A program made the position numbers and the translations under genes. DNA of 54,817 bases from Burkholderia guangdongensis (GTDB taxonomy: Bacteria > Pseudomonadota > Gammaproteobacteria > Burkholderiales > Burkholderiaceae), in contig NZ_JACBNX010000029.1 in assembly GCF_013403875.1 (NCBI RefSeq), positions 1 to 54,817 of the forward strand, read 5' to 3'. This document shows positions 44,501 through 52,166 of this stretch, piece by piece. The notes below the pieces were generated by a model. It was not told the origin of the DNA, ran no database searches, and saw only the letters and a list, made by a program, of their open reading frames with translations. Position 1 is the stretch's first letter. Each line of letters starts with the position of its first letter.

Positions 44501-44617
44501 GATCGCCAACGGCGCGACGTAGTAACAAAACAGATGACACAGCCTGTCGATGGTCGCGCCGGCCCGGCCTGCGCGATCATCCCCGTGAGCGGCCCCCTTG
44601 CCTCTAAGCCATTTCAT
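41561..44617 (-). CDS. membrane GGDEF/EAL protein (cyclic di-GMP turnover)
   Basis: Inner-membrane sensor of 1018 residues. A first hydrophobic segment (about 33-49) is followed by a periplasmic domain to about 210, then about seven hydrophobic segments to about 410, a 7TMR-DISM-like plan. A PAS domain spans about 430-550. GGDEF is intact at 640-644 (RIGGDEFVVLFG). The EAL domain (about 750-1000) has the motif written EVL (770-772). It keeps the asparagine of AVNVSG, glutamate of CIEITEG, DDFGAGY, LKIDG and the glutamine of YVQGFG. Phosphodiesterase activity therefore looks possible, and cyclase activity cannot be excluded. It converges with the ModA-like gene; any link to molybdenum is unknown. 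Confidence 0.92.
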   Translation of the reverse strand: MKWLRGKGAAHGDDRAGRAGATIDRLCHLFCYYVAPLAIGILSLFVLMSPGASSDKPVGTPVPLRVLADPRGRLDVVAAAAALKDAPEVEKYDTHLSETPFWLSVTLPARMDDNTKPPADGSLPPGAALRISARHIEQIVCYDAATFEPLGRVSRGWIVSGALQRSGSSVALGIDGRAAVLCRASFSGPVVVHTRLLSETDQKILNDRFYRYNGLLEGGLATLAVFVLIAAVINRDWVYVLFAGWLFGNLRLASISMGWDDMWLGTPIPHDWISLIRKITVPVEYILTGTLFATLFRHDLPRVGFQRLFRAVLWLGFVVLVASIVLPVRLYLPVMWASMSVGIAVGVFMLVRLLIVAPSRTAIWYAGALAVAYLSFLSEIASAALHAHFLVPALNSVTSALMSSLMAAVAIAEQIRAERQQRMRAQVDLNNTYALTPVGLFTLNADGSFARFNPALVAMLGLRDNGDRHHWDDYFAPGSWKAIYDDARVSGAVESELTREIGAPAGTKPVGTTPGDAAPGTAHASHRYYLVRAAHAGTQLEGSIQDVTERQQAVHTLRYLADHDPLTGALNRRGIDREIRESDAHATSDAQRRVIGYLDLDRFKLINDLFGHHVGDEVLRQVRQRMEEVLGPRDRVGRIGGDEFVVLFGALPLDDAAQVLQNVVEAINATPYQIGTRAFQVRASAGIIELPPGMRAGDGISAADAACREAKRNGNGHVVVYRSNAPMFGERARALSLIETFSGELPTEGLFVEMQPIMSTKTPYAALDFEVLLRLREPDGTIIPPARAIAAAEANGTISALDSWVVETVLAWIERHRAKLTNTRFIAVNVSGASLNDERFVAEIGTLFERYRHVVPMLCIEITEGVALHDLGNTRRFIDSVQRLGARVALDDFGAGYTSFPYLRDLPADALKIDGCFVRDITSLSANAAIVEAAIGLARNLGMQSIAEWVEDAATLEELLSMGVDYVQGFGIARPQSPETILAAKSAADFIQDPAILELIGPREALLPDGYYPPRALH

Positions 44618-44898
44618 TCTTGATGCCCTTTTTGGCTCCGTCTATTTACCGAACCAGCGATCCAGCCAACGACACGAAAACGACGATTTGCGGCCGTGCG
44701 GCGACGAAGGGCCGAGGCGGATGCAAAATCGGTGCGGTGAACCGTTTGCGGGCTGTCCCCCTGACAACCCTCATGTGACACGTACGCGCCATTGTACGGT
44801 CCGGCAGCGGATTGCGAATATCGTCATCGCATGCGGCGTCCGCCCGCGCCACATCGCGCGCGGACCGGCCAGCACGCCGGTCCGCCACCGCACATCGG

Positions 44899-45705
44899 TC
44901 ACACCGCCAGATCGGCTTCGCGCCGCGCCGTGACGACGCGCCGCTCGAGCGTCGCCGGCACACGCACCGCCCAGTTCAGCGCCGGCGCGGCACTCAGATC
45001 GATATCCGGGTGATAGGTCAGCGCCATGAACGTGTACAACGGGTGTTGCGCGCCGCGCCAAAGCGCTTCCGCGGTGCCGGGATGGAACGCCATGATCCGG
45101 TGCGGGATGTTCTGTGCGTGTGCGAGCGGCATGAACTCTTTCTCGCCGAATACGTCACAGAACCGCAATCCCGCATAGATCCGGTCGAGCGGCGAGCGCG
45201 CCGCGAGGACCAGCCAGTCGATCCGCTCGCGCATACAGTACAGATAACCCGCCTTGAAGAGCGCGAGCCGTACCATCCGGCCCGGCTCGCCCGCCTCGAC
45301 GCCAAGACGCGTCGCACCGATCAGCCGCCCCGACACCCACGCCGGCAAATCCACCGATTGCTCCAGGGATAACGGCCGGAAACGGTTGGCCTGCAACCTC
45401 AACGTCCCGACCGGGCTGCCGTCGAGCTTCGATTCGGCGAGCAGGATCAGCGCATCGGGATCGCTATCGTAGGACTCCGGCTGATCCATCGTGCTGGCGA
45501 AATCGGGCACGTGGCGCTGATAGGCGGCCTTGCGCATACGAAGGGCACGCTGGAGCGCGTCCTCGTCGGCCACGACCCTGACCGTAAACGGCAACCGCCC
45601 GACCTGGCGTCCGGGGAGCGGCCCGCCCGGGTTCATCGCCGGCGCCATCGTGGCGCACAGATGCGAGTGCGATTCGGTCGCGTGGTTTTCTTTGATTTGT
45701 GTCAT
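44899..45705 (-). CDS. FeeM-like N-acyl amino acid synthase / GNAT-fold acyltransferase
   Basis: Protein of 268 residues with a GNAT-like acyltransferase fold resembling N-acyl amino acid synthases (FeeM). Features are the N-terminal LRMRKAAYQRHVPDF, strand region LLAESKLDGSPVGTLRLQAN and IGATRLGVEAGEPGR, and a late AAKHP-type stretch MPLAHAQNIPHRIMAF. Such enzymes transfer fatty acyl groups from acyl carrier protein to an amino acid. The start at 45705 has GGAG with good spacing; the earlier ATG at 45771 would run through the promoter. It lies upstream of the GGDEF/EAL gene on the same strand and is divergent from the DUF2325 gene. Confidence 0.78.
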   Translation of the reverse strand: MTQIKENHATESHSHLCATMAPAMNPGGPLPGRQVGRLPFTVRVVADEDALQRALRMRKAAYQRHVPDFASTMDQPESYDSDPDALILLAESKLDGSPVGTLRLQANRFRPLSLEQSVDLPAWVSGRLIGATRLGVEAGEPGRMVRLALFKAGYLYCMRERIDWLVLAARSPLDRIYAGLRFCDVFGEKEFMPLAHAQNIPHRIMAFHPGTAEALWRGAQHPLYTFMALTYHPDIDLSAAPALNWAVRVPATLERRVVTARREADLAV

Positions 45706-45898
45706 TTTTAGCTCCGTTCTGAATGGCCGCGTCCGACTGAACGCGGCAATTTGGAGCTTCGCACGACCCATCGCTTAGCTGTTCGACGTAAACGTGATGG
45801 TCGTCTGCCACCAGACTCAGGCAAACGACAACCTCACGAAAACCCCGATACGCCCCTCCCCTTCAACGCGGGCCGAAGCCACGCGCTTGCGCGGCAAT

Positions 45899-45922
45899 CG
45901 CTATATTCTGCGGTATATTACG
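45899..45922 (+). promoter_or_regulatory. ModE-like box 2
   Basis: A 24-base element with half-sites CGCTATATT and TATATTACG, the closest of the three to the published ModE pattern. It lies 71 bases before the DUF2325 gene. A hairpin (CCGGATGC / GCATCCGG at 45940-45959) follows in the leader. Confidence 0.75.
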
Positions 45923-45993
45923 TGACTGAAAAGGCGCTGCCGGATGCTGCGGCATCCGGTCCCGGCCCGAATCGACATGGCAAGAGGCTTCCG

Positions 45994-47337
45994 ATGGACA
46001 CGCCCCCGTTTAGACTGGCGCGACTCGCATCCGCGCAACCCGATTCGCCGCGGCAGCGCCCGTTCCACGACCGCTGCTGCGAACCGGCGCCGCCGCTCGC
46101 CCGCGCCGCCGCGCCCCGCCGCACGCGCCTCGCGGAACTCGATACGCACATCCACTGCTCGGTGATCGGCACGTGCCTGACGACGGCCGAGCTGCGCAAG
46201 CTCGTGCCGCGCTACACGAACCTCGACCGCACGCACGCCTCCGACCTGCAGATCCATCACGCGGCGGTCGAACTCGCCACGCAGGGCGGCGACGGCGCGA
46301 AAGCGCTGCACAAGGCGCTCGATCAGCGCTATGCGCTGGCGATCAAGCGCTTCGGCTCGGCGAAGGGCATCGCCGCGCTGCGCGCGCTCTGGGCCGACGC
46401 GCTCAAGACCGGCGACGTCCCGCCCGCGTACTGGGCGGTGATGACGCATCCGGCAAGCACACAGGAGATGCGTCAGATCGCGTTCGGCGACGTCCACATG
46501 CTGTCGCATCTGGTGGGCGCCGCCAACCGCGCGGACATTCGACGCCTGGTCGCGCTCGAAGACGAAAACGCGGCGCTGAAAGGCAAGATCGAGCGCCAGC
46601 AAAGCCGGCTGCAAACGTTCGCGCTCGAGCGCGACGAGGAAGTGCGCGCGCTGCGCGCGACGATCGAGTCGCTGAGCGCGGCCGCGAACCGGCGCGCCGA
46701 TCCGGCTCAAGAGGATCTGTCCGCGGAACTGGCCCGGCTACGCGCCGCGATCGGCGAGCGCGACGCCGCCATCGCGCTGAACGCAGGCCGCCGCGCCGCC
46801 GCGGAGGAACGTCTGAAGGAGGAGCAGGCGCGCACGCGGGCACTGCTGGAACGGCTCGACGACGCACGGGACACGATCGACACGATGAAGCACGAAGCGC
46901 AAGCGATCGAACGGGCCGTGCTGCGCTCGCTCGCCGAACCGGACGATTCGCCGCATGCGCTCGAGCAGGTTCACGGCAAACGGATCGTGTACGTCGGCGG
47001 CCGCCCCGGGTCGAATGCGGCGATCAAGCGGCTCGTCGAATCCGCCGGCGGATGGCTGACCGTGCACGACGGCGGCATCGAGGATCGTAAAGGCAAGCTG
47101 GCCGCGCTGATTCCGGGCGCCGACATGGTCGTGTTCCCGGTCGACTGCGTCGATCACGATTCGATGAACACGCTCAAGCGCGTGTGCGAGCGCCATCGGA
47201 TCGCCTACCATCCGCTCCGATCGGCGAGCGTCGCGAGCTTCGTGCTATTGATGTCGCGCGAATCGGGCGAACCCGGCGAACCGGCGCAGTCGCAGCCCTG
47301 CGGCCGCCCTTCCGCGTTTTGTCTGCGGCACGGATAG
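45994..47337 (+). CDS. DUF2325 protein in the molybdenum regulon
   Basis: Cytoplasmic protein of 447 residues. Residues about 45-180 are a helical domain with TYR/HIS-rich motifs (LDTHIHCSVIGTCLTTAELR). About 185-320 is a coiled coil rich in Glu, Arg and Ala. The C-terminal 100 residues are DUF2325 (KRIVYVGGRPGSNAAIKRLV, MVVFPVDCVDHDSMNTLKRV), a fold whose function is not known. The start at 45994 has AAGAGG upstream. The ModE-like box before it and modE after it link it to molybdate supply or use. It is convergent with modE, with 11 bases between. Confidence 0.82.
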   Translation: MDTPPFRLARLASAQPDSPRQRPFHDRCCEPAPPLARAAAPRRTRLAELDTHIHCSVIGTCLTTAELRKLVPRYTNLDRTHASDLQIHHAAVELATQGGDGAKALHKALDQRYALAIKRFGSAKGIAALRALWADALKTGDVPPAYWAVMTHPASTQEMRQIAFGDVHMLSHLVGAANRADIRRLVALEDENAALKGKIERQQSRLQTFALERDEEVRALRATIESLSAAANRRADPAQEDLSAELARLRAAIGERDAAIALNAGRRAAAEERLKEEQARTRALLERLDDARDTIDTMKHEAQAIERAVLRSLAEPDDSPHALEQVHGKRIVYVGGRPGSNAAIKRLVESAGGWLTVHDGGIEDRKGKLAALIPGADMVVFPVDCVDHDSMNTLKRVCERHRIAYHPLRSASVASFVLLMSRESGEPGEPAQSQPCGRPSAFCLRHG

Positions 47338-47348
47338 CGCGACGTCCG

Positions 47349-47735
47349 TCAACGCTGCATCAGGTCGGTGAGGGCCGTGATCTGATCCGCGCAGGCCGCC
47401 GCCGCCCGATCCTCGATCGCGCGATACAGCCGGATGATGTCGTCGCCGACCGGCGTCAGCGTGCAGCCGCCGCCGCTGACGCCCCCTTGCTCCGACACGG
47501 TCGCCGGCGATTTCAGCGAACGGTTCAGTTCGTCGATCAGCATCCACGCGCGGCGGTACGACATCCCGAGGCTGCGCGCGGCCGCCGAAATGGAGCCGTG
47601 CTCGCGCACCGCCTCGAGCAGCGAAACCTTGCCCGGGCCGAGCGCAACCGTCTCCCCTCTGCGAATCCGCATGCGGAAGCTCACCTGAGGTTCGTCGAAC
47701 ACCGGCTGGACTGGGGGAGTGGAGGATCGGACCAT
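47349..47735 (-). CDS. modE: ModE-type regulator, DNA-binding domain only
   Basis: Winged-helix protein of 128 residues (FRMRIRRGETVALGPGKVSL, EHGSISAAARSLGMSYRRAW, LTPVGDDIIRLYRAIE), the N-terminal domain of ModE that represses molybdate uptake genes. It lacks the C-terminal Mop/TOBE pair that senses molybdate in E. coli ModE (about 262 residues). A separate tandem-Mop protein is encoded upstream in the same operon and may act as sensor. The start at 47735 is an ATG; the upstream GTG at 47759 is less likely. ModE-like boxes in the locus are probable targets. Confidence 0.88.
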   Translation of the reverse strand: MVRSSTPPVQPVFDEPQVSFRMRIRRGETVALGPGKVSLLEAVREHGSISAAARSLGMSYRRAWMLIDELNRSLKSPATVSEQGGVSGGGCTLTPVGDDIIRLYRAIEDRAAAACADQITALTDLMQR

Positions 47736-47777
47736 GCGCGAGAGAATACACGAACGCACTTCACGCGCGGTCGTTCC

Positions 47778-48374
47778 CTACCGTGCCGGCGGAAAGCAGA
47801 ACGCGTAGTCTTCGCAACCGGGACACCCCGGCGCGGGGCCGGGCGGCACACCCAGCGACCGGGCCAGTTCCCGCGCGAGAAATTTCTTCCAGCGCAGGGA
47901 CTCGACGTTGCGCGCGACGAGCGCCGGGAAATAGCGCGTCAGCATCGCCGTGACGTCGTCGCGTCCGCGCAGCCCCAGGTCGCGCCACAGGTGATCGGGA
48001 CGCAGGCACGCATGCGCGACGATCGACGCCACGCATTCGGCGTCGTCGCGCTGAACCGTGCCGCCGACATCACGCTGCAGCAACGCGCGCAATGCCGCCA
48101 CGAAATTCGCATGGGCCGGATCCTCGATCGCGATCACGATCGGCCCCGCGGCGATCGCCGAAAGCGGCAGCCGTGGAAAGTGCCGGGCGCACAACGCGTC
48201 CAGTTGCGCGCGCGACAGGCCGAGCCATGCAAGCTCGCGGCCACCGTCGCGCGCGGCGATCAGCGCGGCGAACAGATTCGCATCGAGTGAATCGGCATCG
48301 TCCGCGCCCGCGAGCAGCGCCCTGCGTCGCTGCTCGCGCGTGTGCGCGTGCGCGGCATCCGGCGGTGGCGTCAC
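47778..48374 (-). CDS. nifQ: NifQ-family molybdenum donor protein
   Basis: Protein of 198 residues with the NifQ C-terminal part (ACLRPDHLWRDLGLRGRDDV, YFPALVARNVESLRWKKFLA) and the cysteine pattern PGCPGCEDYAFC (C-x2-C-x5-C). NifQ delivers molybdenum for nitrogenase cofactor in diazotrophs through an Mo-Fe-S cluster. No nif genes are here, so it may serve general molybdenum trafficking or storage. A GTG start overlaps the end of the Mop gene by four bases (GTGA). It stands 42 bases before modE. Confidence 0.85.
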   Translation of the reverse strand: MTPPPDAAHAHTREQRRRALLAGADDADSLDANLFAALIAARDGGRELAWLGLSRAQLDALCARHFPRLPLSAIAAGPIVIAIEDPAHANFVAALRALLQRDVGGTVQRDDAECVASIVAHACLRPDHLWRDLGLRGRDDVTAMLTRYFPALVARNVESLRWKKFLARELARSLGVPPGPAPGCPGCEDYAFCFPPAR

Positions 48375-48796
48375 TCGATGCCGACGATCACGCTCGACGC
48401 CTTGAAGATGGCCGTCGCGGCCTTGCCGGCCGCGAGCCCGAGGCGATCGGCGCTGTCGTTGGTCACGATCGCGACGATCTGCGTGCCGCCCGGCGCGGCG
48501 ATCGCGACTTCCGCGTTGACCGCGCCCTTCGTGACCGAGGCCACGGTGCCGGCGACGCAGTTGCGCGCCGAAATCTTGCTGCTGTCGACGTCGACCATCA
48601 CGACGACCGACGACGCCTTCACGAGCGCGAACGCCGCGGAGCCGGCCGCGAGGCCCAGCGACGCCGCGCTGCCATGCGTGATGACGGCGACGACGTCGAG
48701 TCCGTCCTGCGTGCGAAGCGTGACTTCGTCATTGACGGCGCCGGCCTTGACCGCGCTGATCTGGCCGACGAAATGGTTGCGGGCGCTGGTTCGCAT
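48371..48796 (-). CDS. tandem-Mop molybdate-binding protein
   Basis: Cytoplasmic protein of 141 residues made of two Mop (TOBE) domains: RNHFVGQISAVKAGAVNDEV with AVITHGSAASLGLAAGSAAF, and RNCVAGTVASVTKGAVNAEV with AIVTNDSADRLGLAAGKAAT. Such molbindins bind several molybdate ions as oligomers for storage or sensing. The start at 48796 has GGAG seven bases before it. First gene of a Mop-nifQ-modE operon, divergent from modA; the gap contains a ModE-like box. Confidence 0.92.
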   Translation of the reverse strand: MRTSARNHFVGQISAVKAGAVNDEVTLRTQDGLDVVAVITHGSAASLGLAAGSAAFALVKASSVVVMVDVDSSKISARNCVAGTVASVTKGAVNAEVAIAAPGGTQIVAIVTNDSADRLGLAAGKAATAIFKASSVIVGIE

Positions 48797-48956
48797 GTTG
48801 ATCTCCATACAAGATGCCGCTGCCGGATGCGCAGCGGATTCGGGATTGACGGTACGCCGCCCAGTTTACTTCCAATGCGCACGCGCGACGATCGCGGACC
48901 GCTATCCCGCGCATCGGGAAAAACCCACCGCAAGCAGCAGAACACGCCGAAGGGGC

Positions 48957-48980
48957 CGTAATATATCGGTCTCTATAACG
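48957..48980. promoter_or_regulatory. ModE-like box 3, between Mop operon and modA
   Basis: A 24-base element with half-sites CGTAATATA and TCTATAACG, 18 bases before the modA start. It could repress both divergent operons when molybdate is plentiful. Its length and half-site layout agree with the boxes at 40531 and 45899. Confidence 0.75.
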
Positions 48981-48997
48981 CTATGAGGAAGGACATG

Positions 48998-49879
48998 ATG
49001 CGCAAGCTGTTCATCTGCGGCATGATGCTGGCCGGGCTCGCCGGCACGCTCGCATCCCGCGCGGCGCTGGCCGACGAAGGGACCGTCGACGTGCTCTATG
49101 CGGGCTCGCTCGTCAACCTGATGGAGCGCAGCGTCGGCCCCGCGTTCGAGAAGGAGACGGGCCTGCATTTTCGCGGCTACGCGGGCGGATCGAACAAGAT
49201 CGCGAACGAGATCAGAGGCAAGCTGCGGCGCGGCGACGTGTTCGTCAGCGCGAGCCCGAAAGTCAACGACAGCCTCGAGGGCGCGGCCAACGGCGATCAC
49301 GTGACGTGGTACGTGAATTTCGCGGAATCGCCGCTGCTGATCGGCTATAACCCGCAAAGCCGTTTTGCCGCTGAGTTCAAGTCGAAACGCTGGGATCAGG
49401 TGCTGCAGGAGCCAGGCATCCGCATCGGCCGGACGGACCCGAAGCTCGATCCGAAAGGCGCGTTCACCGTCGAGATGATGAAGAAGGCCGCCGAACTCTA
49501 TCATCAGCCGGATCTCGTCGAGAAGACGCTCGGCGCGGCAGAGAATCCCGCTCAGGTGCTGCCCGAGGAGACGCTGGTCGGCCGCCTGCAGTCGGGCCAG
49601 CTCGACGCCGGTTTCTTCTATTCGACGGAAACGTCCGACCTGAAGATTCCCGCCGTGCAGCCGGCGCCCGAATTGCAGGCGAAGGCGCGCTATACGCTGA
49701 CCATTCTGTCGGATGCGCCGAATTCCGCCGGCGCGGCGAAGTTCGTCGAGTTCCTGCTGAGCGCGAAGGGCCGCGCGCTGCTCGCCGCGCACGGCATCGA
49801 CGTCGTCCGGCCGACGGTCGTCGGCAACCCGCAGGCCGTGCCGTCGTCGCTGCAGGCCGTGATCGACGCCGCGCAATGA
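48998..49879 (+). CDS. modA: molybdate/tungstate-binding protein (ModA/WtpA-like)
   Basis: Periplasmic oxyanion-binding protein of 293 residues. Signal peptide MRKLFICGMMLAGLAGTLAS is followed by the mature part with VDVLYAGSLVNLMERSVGPA and GYAGGSNKIANEI, which resemble the WtpA/archaeal ModA group more than E. coli ModA, so tungstate is possible. Three in-frame ATGs stand close together (48983, 48995, 48998); GAGGAAGG best serves the last. It overlaps the transporter gene by four bases. Confidence 0.85.
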   Translation: MRKLFICGMMLAGLAGTLASRAALADEGTVDVLYAGSLVNLMERSVGPAFEKETGLHFRGYAGGSNKIANEIRGKLRRGDVFVSASPKVNDSLEGAANGDHVTWYVNFAESPLLIGYNPQSRFAAEFKSKRWDQVLQEPGIRIGRTDPKLDPKGAFTVEMMKKAAELYHQPDLVEKTLGAAENPAQVLPEETLVGRLQSGQLDAGFFYSTETSDLKIPAVQPAPELQAKARYTLTILSDAPNSAGAAKFVEFLLSAKGRALLAAHGIDVVRPTVVGNPQAVPSSLQAVIDAAQ

Positions 49880-51744
49880 AGCGAACGGCGGCGCGGCCGC
49901 TCGTCGCGCTCGCGGCACTGCTCGCCGTCTATCTGTGCGCGCCGTTCGTCGCGAGCATTCCGCAGATCGGGCAGGCGGACTGGTCGAGCGTCGACTGGCG
50001 CGCGACGTGGTCGGCCGTCGCGGTCTCGGCGGGCAGCGCGAGCGTCGCGGCGCTGCTGATTCTGCTCGGCGGCGTGCCGCTCGGCTACTGCCTCGCGCGT
50101 TCGTCGTCGCGCGCGATGGCGCTGCTCGGCTTCGTCGTGCAGTTGCCGCTCGCGCTGCCGCCGCTGACGAGCGGCGTGCTGCTGCTGTTTCTGGTCGGAC
50201 CGTACAGCGGAATCGGCCACGTGACGGGCGGCGCGCTCACCGATTCGTTCGCGGGCATCGTGCTCGCCGAAACGTTCGTCGCCGCGCCGTTTCTGATCGT
50301 CGCCGCGCGCTCGGCGTTCGCGTCGGTCGATCCGGTGTTCGAGGACGTCGCCGCGACGCTCGGGCACCATGCGGGGAATCGCTTCTTCCGGGTCGCGCTG
50401 CCCGCCGCGTGGCCCTCGATCCGCGCGGGCCTCGCGCTCGCGTGGCTGCGCGCGTTCGGCGAGTTCGGCGCGACGGTGATGGTCGCCTATCACCCGTATT
50501 CGCTGCCCGTGTATACGTATGTCGTCTTCGGCGGGCAGGGGCTGCCGTCGATGATGCCGTTGCTGCTGCCGACGCTCGCGATCGCGATCGTCTGCGCGAT
50601 GCTGTCGGTGTACAGTCGCGGCGCGCGATACGAGGCGGCGCCGACGCACGCCGACAGCGGCGACAACGGCGACGACCCGCCGCTGGCGACGTCGCCGGCG
50701 GCGGTGGCCACGGCGGCCGCCGCCGAGCCGAGCGCGCGTCTCGCGCTGCGGCTGACGAAACGCCTCGGCTCGTTCAGTCTCGACGTCGAATGGGCGCCGT
50801 CCACGCGGCGGCTCGCGATCATCGGGCCGTCCGGCTCCGGCAAATCGCTCGCGCTGCGGCTGATCGCCGGGCTCGAGCACAACGAAGCGGGCACGGTGAT
50901 GCTCGGTCGGCGCGACCTCGGCGCGTTGCCGCCCGAGCAGCGGCAGATCGGCTATACGCCGCAGGACTACGGGCTGTTTCCGCACATGACCGTCGCCCGG
51001 CAGCTCGCGTTCCCGGTCGATGCCGATGCGGCGAGCGCGCGTTACTGGGTCGACCATCTCGGCCTGTCGACGCTGCTGAACCGGCTGCCGCACCAGTTGT
51101 CGTTCGGTCAGCGCCAGCGCGTCGCGGTCGCGCGCGCGCTGACGCGCCACAGTCACCTGCTGCTGTTCGACGAGCCGTTCTCGGCACTCGACACGCCGCG
51201 CCGCCGTCGCCTGCAGCGTTCGCTGCGCGCGCTTCAACGCGAGATCGCCGCGGTGACGGTCATCGTCACGCACGACCCGGACGAAGCGGCGCTGCTCGCC
51301 GACGAAGTGCTCGTCATCGATCAGGGACGCGTGCTTCAGGCGGGATCGATCGAGCGGGTGTTCGAGCGGCCGGCGAGCACGCGGGTCGCGGAATTGCTGG
51401 GGCTGCGCAACGTCGGGAGCGGCGTGGTTCGCGCGCCCGGGTTGATCGAGGTGCACGGCGGGCCGCTGATCGAAACCCGCGACCGGTCGATCGAAGTCGG
51501 CCGGCATGTGATGTGGAGCGTCGCGTCCGGCGCGATTCGATTCGAACCGGGGCCGCGCTCATTCGCGGCAAGCGTCGATTCGGTCGAACTGCGCGACGGC
51601 GAGCGCTTCGCGCGCGTGAACGTCGACGGCATTCACTTCGACGTCGCGATCGGGCAGGCGCGTCTGCCCGAGCAACACGCGTGCACGGTGTCGCTGGAGC
51701 CGGCGGGCGTGTCGGCGTGGATCGGCGAGGCCGACGCGGCGTGA
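49876..51744 (+). CDS. modBC: fused molybdate/tungstate transporter, permease plus ATPase
   Basis: Single chain of 622 residues. Residues 1-250 are a ModB-type permease with about six hydrophobic segments and an EAA loop (ATLGHHAGNRFFRVALP). A linker rich in Ala, Asp and Pro (about 252-285) follows. Residues about 286-500 form the ATPase: Walker A GPSGSGKS (317-324), signature LSFGQ (408-412, instead of LSGGQ), Walker B LLLFDEP (428-434). The C-terminal 110 residues resemble a TOBE-type sensor. The gene overlaps modA by four bases. Fused ModB-ModC proteins are known but uncommon. Confidence 0.9.
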   Translation: MKRTAARPLVALAALLAVYLCAPFVASIPQIGQADWSSVDWRATWSAVAVSAGSASVAALLILLGGVPLGYCLARSSSRAMALLGFVVQLPLALPPLTSGVLLLFLVGPYSGIGHVTGGALTDSFAGIVLAETFVAAPFLIVAARSAFASVDPVFEDVAATLGHHAGNRFFRVALPAAWPSIRAGLALAWLRAFGEFGATVMVAYHPYSLPVYTYVVFGGQGLPSMMPLLLPTLAIAIVCAMLSVYSRGARYEAAPTHADSGDNGDDPPLATSPAAVATAAAAEPSARLALRLTKRLGSFSLDVEWAPSTRRLAIIGPSGSGKSLALRLIAGLEHNEAGTVMLGRRDLGALPPEQRQIGYTPQDYGLFPHMTVARQLAFPVDADAASARYWVDHLGLSTLLNRLPHQLSFGQRQRVAVARALTRHSHLLLFDEPFSALDTPRRRRLQRSLRALQREIAAVTVIVTHDPDEAALLADEVLVIDQGRVLQAGSIERVFERPASTRVAELLGLRNVGSGVVRAPGLIEVHGGPLIETRDRSIEVGRHVMWSVASGAIRFEPGPRSFAASVDSVELRDGERFARVNVDGIHFDVAIGQARLPEQHACTVSLEPAGVSAWIGEADAA

Positions 51745-51747
51745 TGG

Positions 51748-51878
51748 ACTGGCCGGGACTGGCCGGGACTGGCCGGGACTGGCCGGGACTGGCGGGGCCA
51801 GGACTAGCGGAGCCGGGGCTGACGGGCCGCGGGGCCAGCGGGCCTCGGGGCCGGCGAGCCTCGGGGCCGGCGGGCACC
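51748..51878. repeat. GC-rich short tandem repeats after the transporter gene
   Basis: Four perfect 10-bp units GGCCGGGACT (51751-51790) are followed by degenerate units and then three 16-bp units starting GGGGCC (51831, 51847, 51863). The array lies directly after the modBC stop. Variable copy number is expected. No gene is visible in it. Confidence 0.9.
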
Positions 51879-52166
51879 TGAAGCGGACAACGCCGCGATG
51901 CCGGCCGTGATAGAGTGTATCGGCCGCTTCTCCTCCCCTCCCGCACGACGCGATTCCACGATGAGCTACCCGGCCCGCGTATCGCGGGGGCCTGAACGTC
52001 GGCCTCGGCGCGCGCATCGCGCAACAAAAAAGTCATAGCCTTAAAAAAAAATGTTTTGCCTGGATGTTTCTGTCCGGGAATCATCGATGATCGGCGAACC
52101 GCGCCGACGCGGCTGCGCCCGCGTCCGCCCGGCGGCGTCTTTACCTCACCGAAACAGGAACCCGAC
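51879..52166. promoter_or_regulatory. gap before sdaA, AT-rich leader
   Basis: Between the repeat array and sdaA I see no gene. A run of nine A residues near 52043-52051 and AT-rich sequence near 52020-52055 likely hold the sdaA promoter. No clear riboswitch fold was recognised. Confidence 0.4.

Noticed and set aside
45940..45959. Molybdenum cofactor riboswitch before the DUF2325 gene
   Set aside because: Only a single 8-bp hairpin is visible, far too little for the known Moco RNA fold; the ModE-like box explains regulation better.
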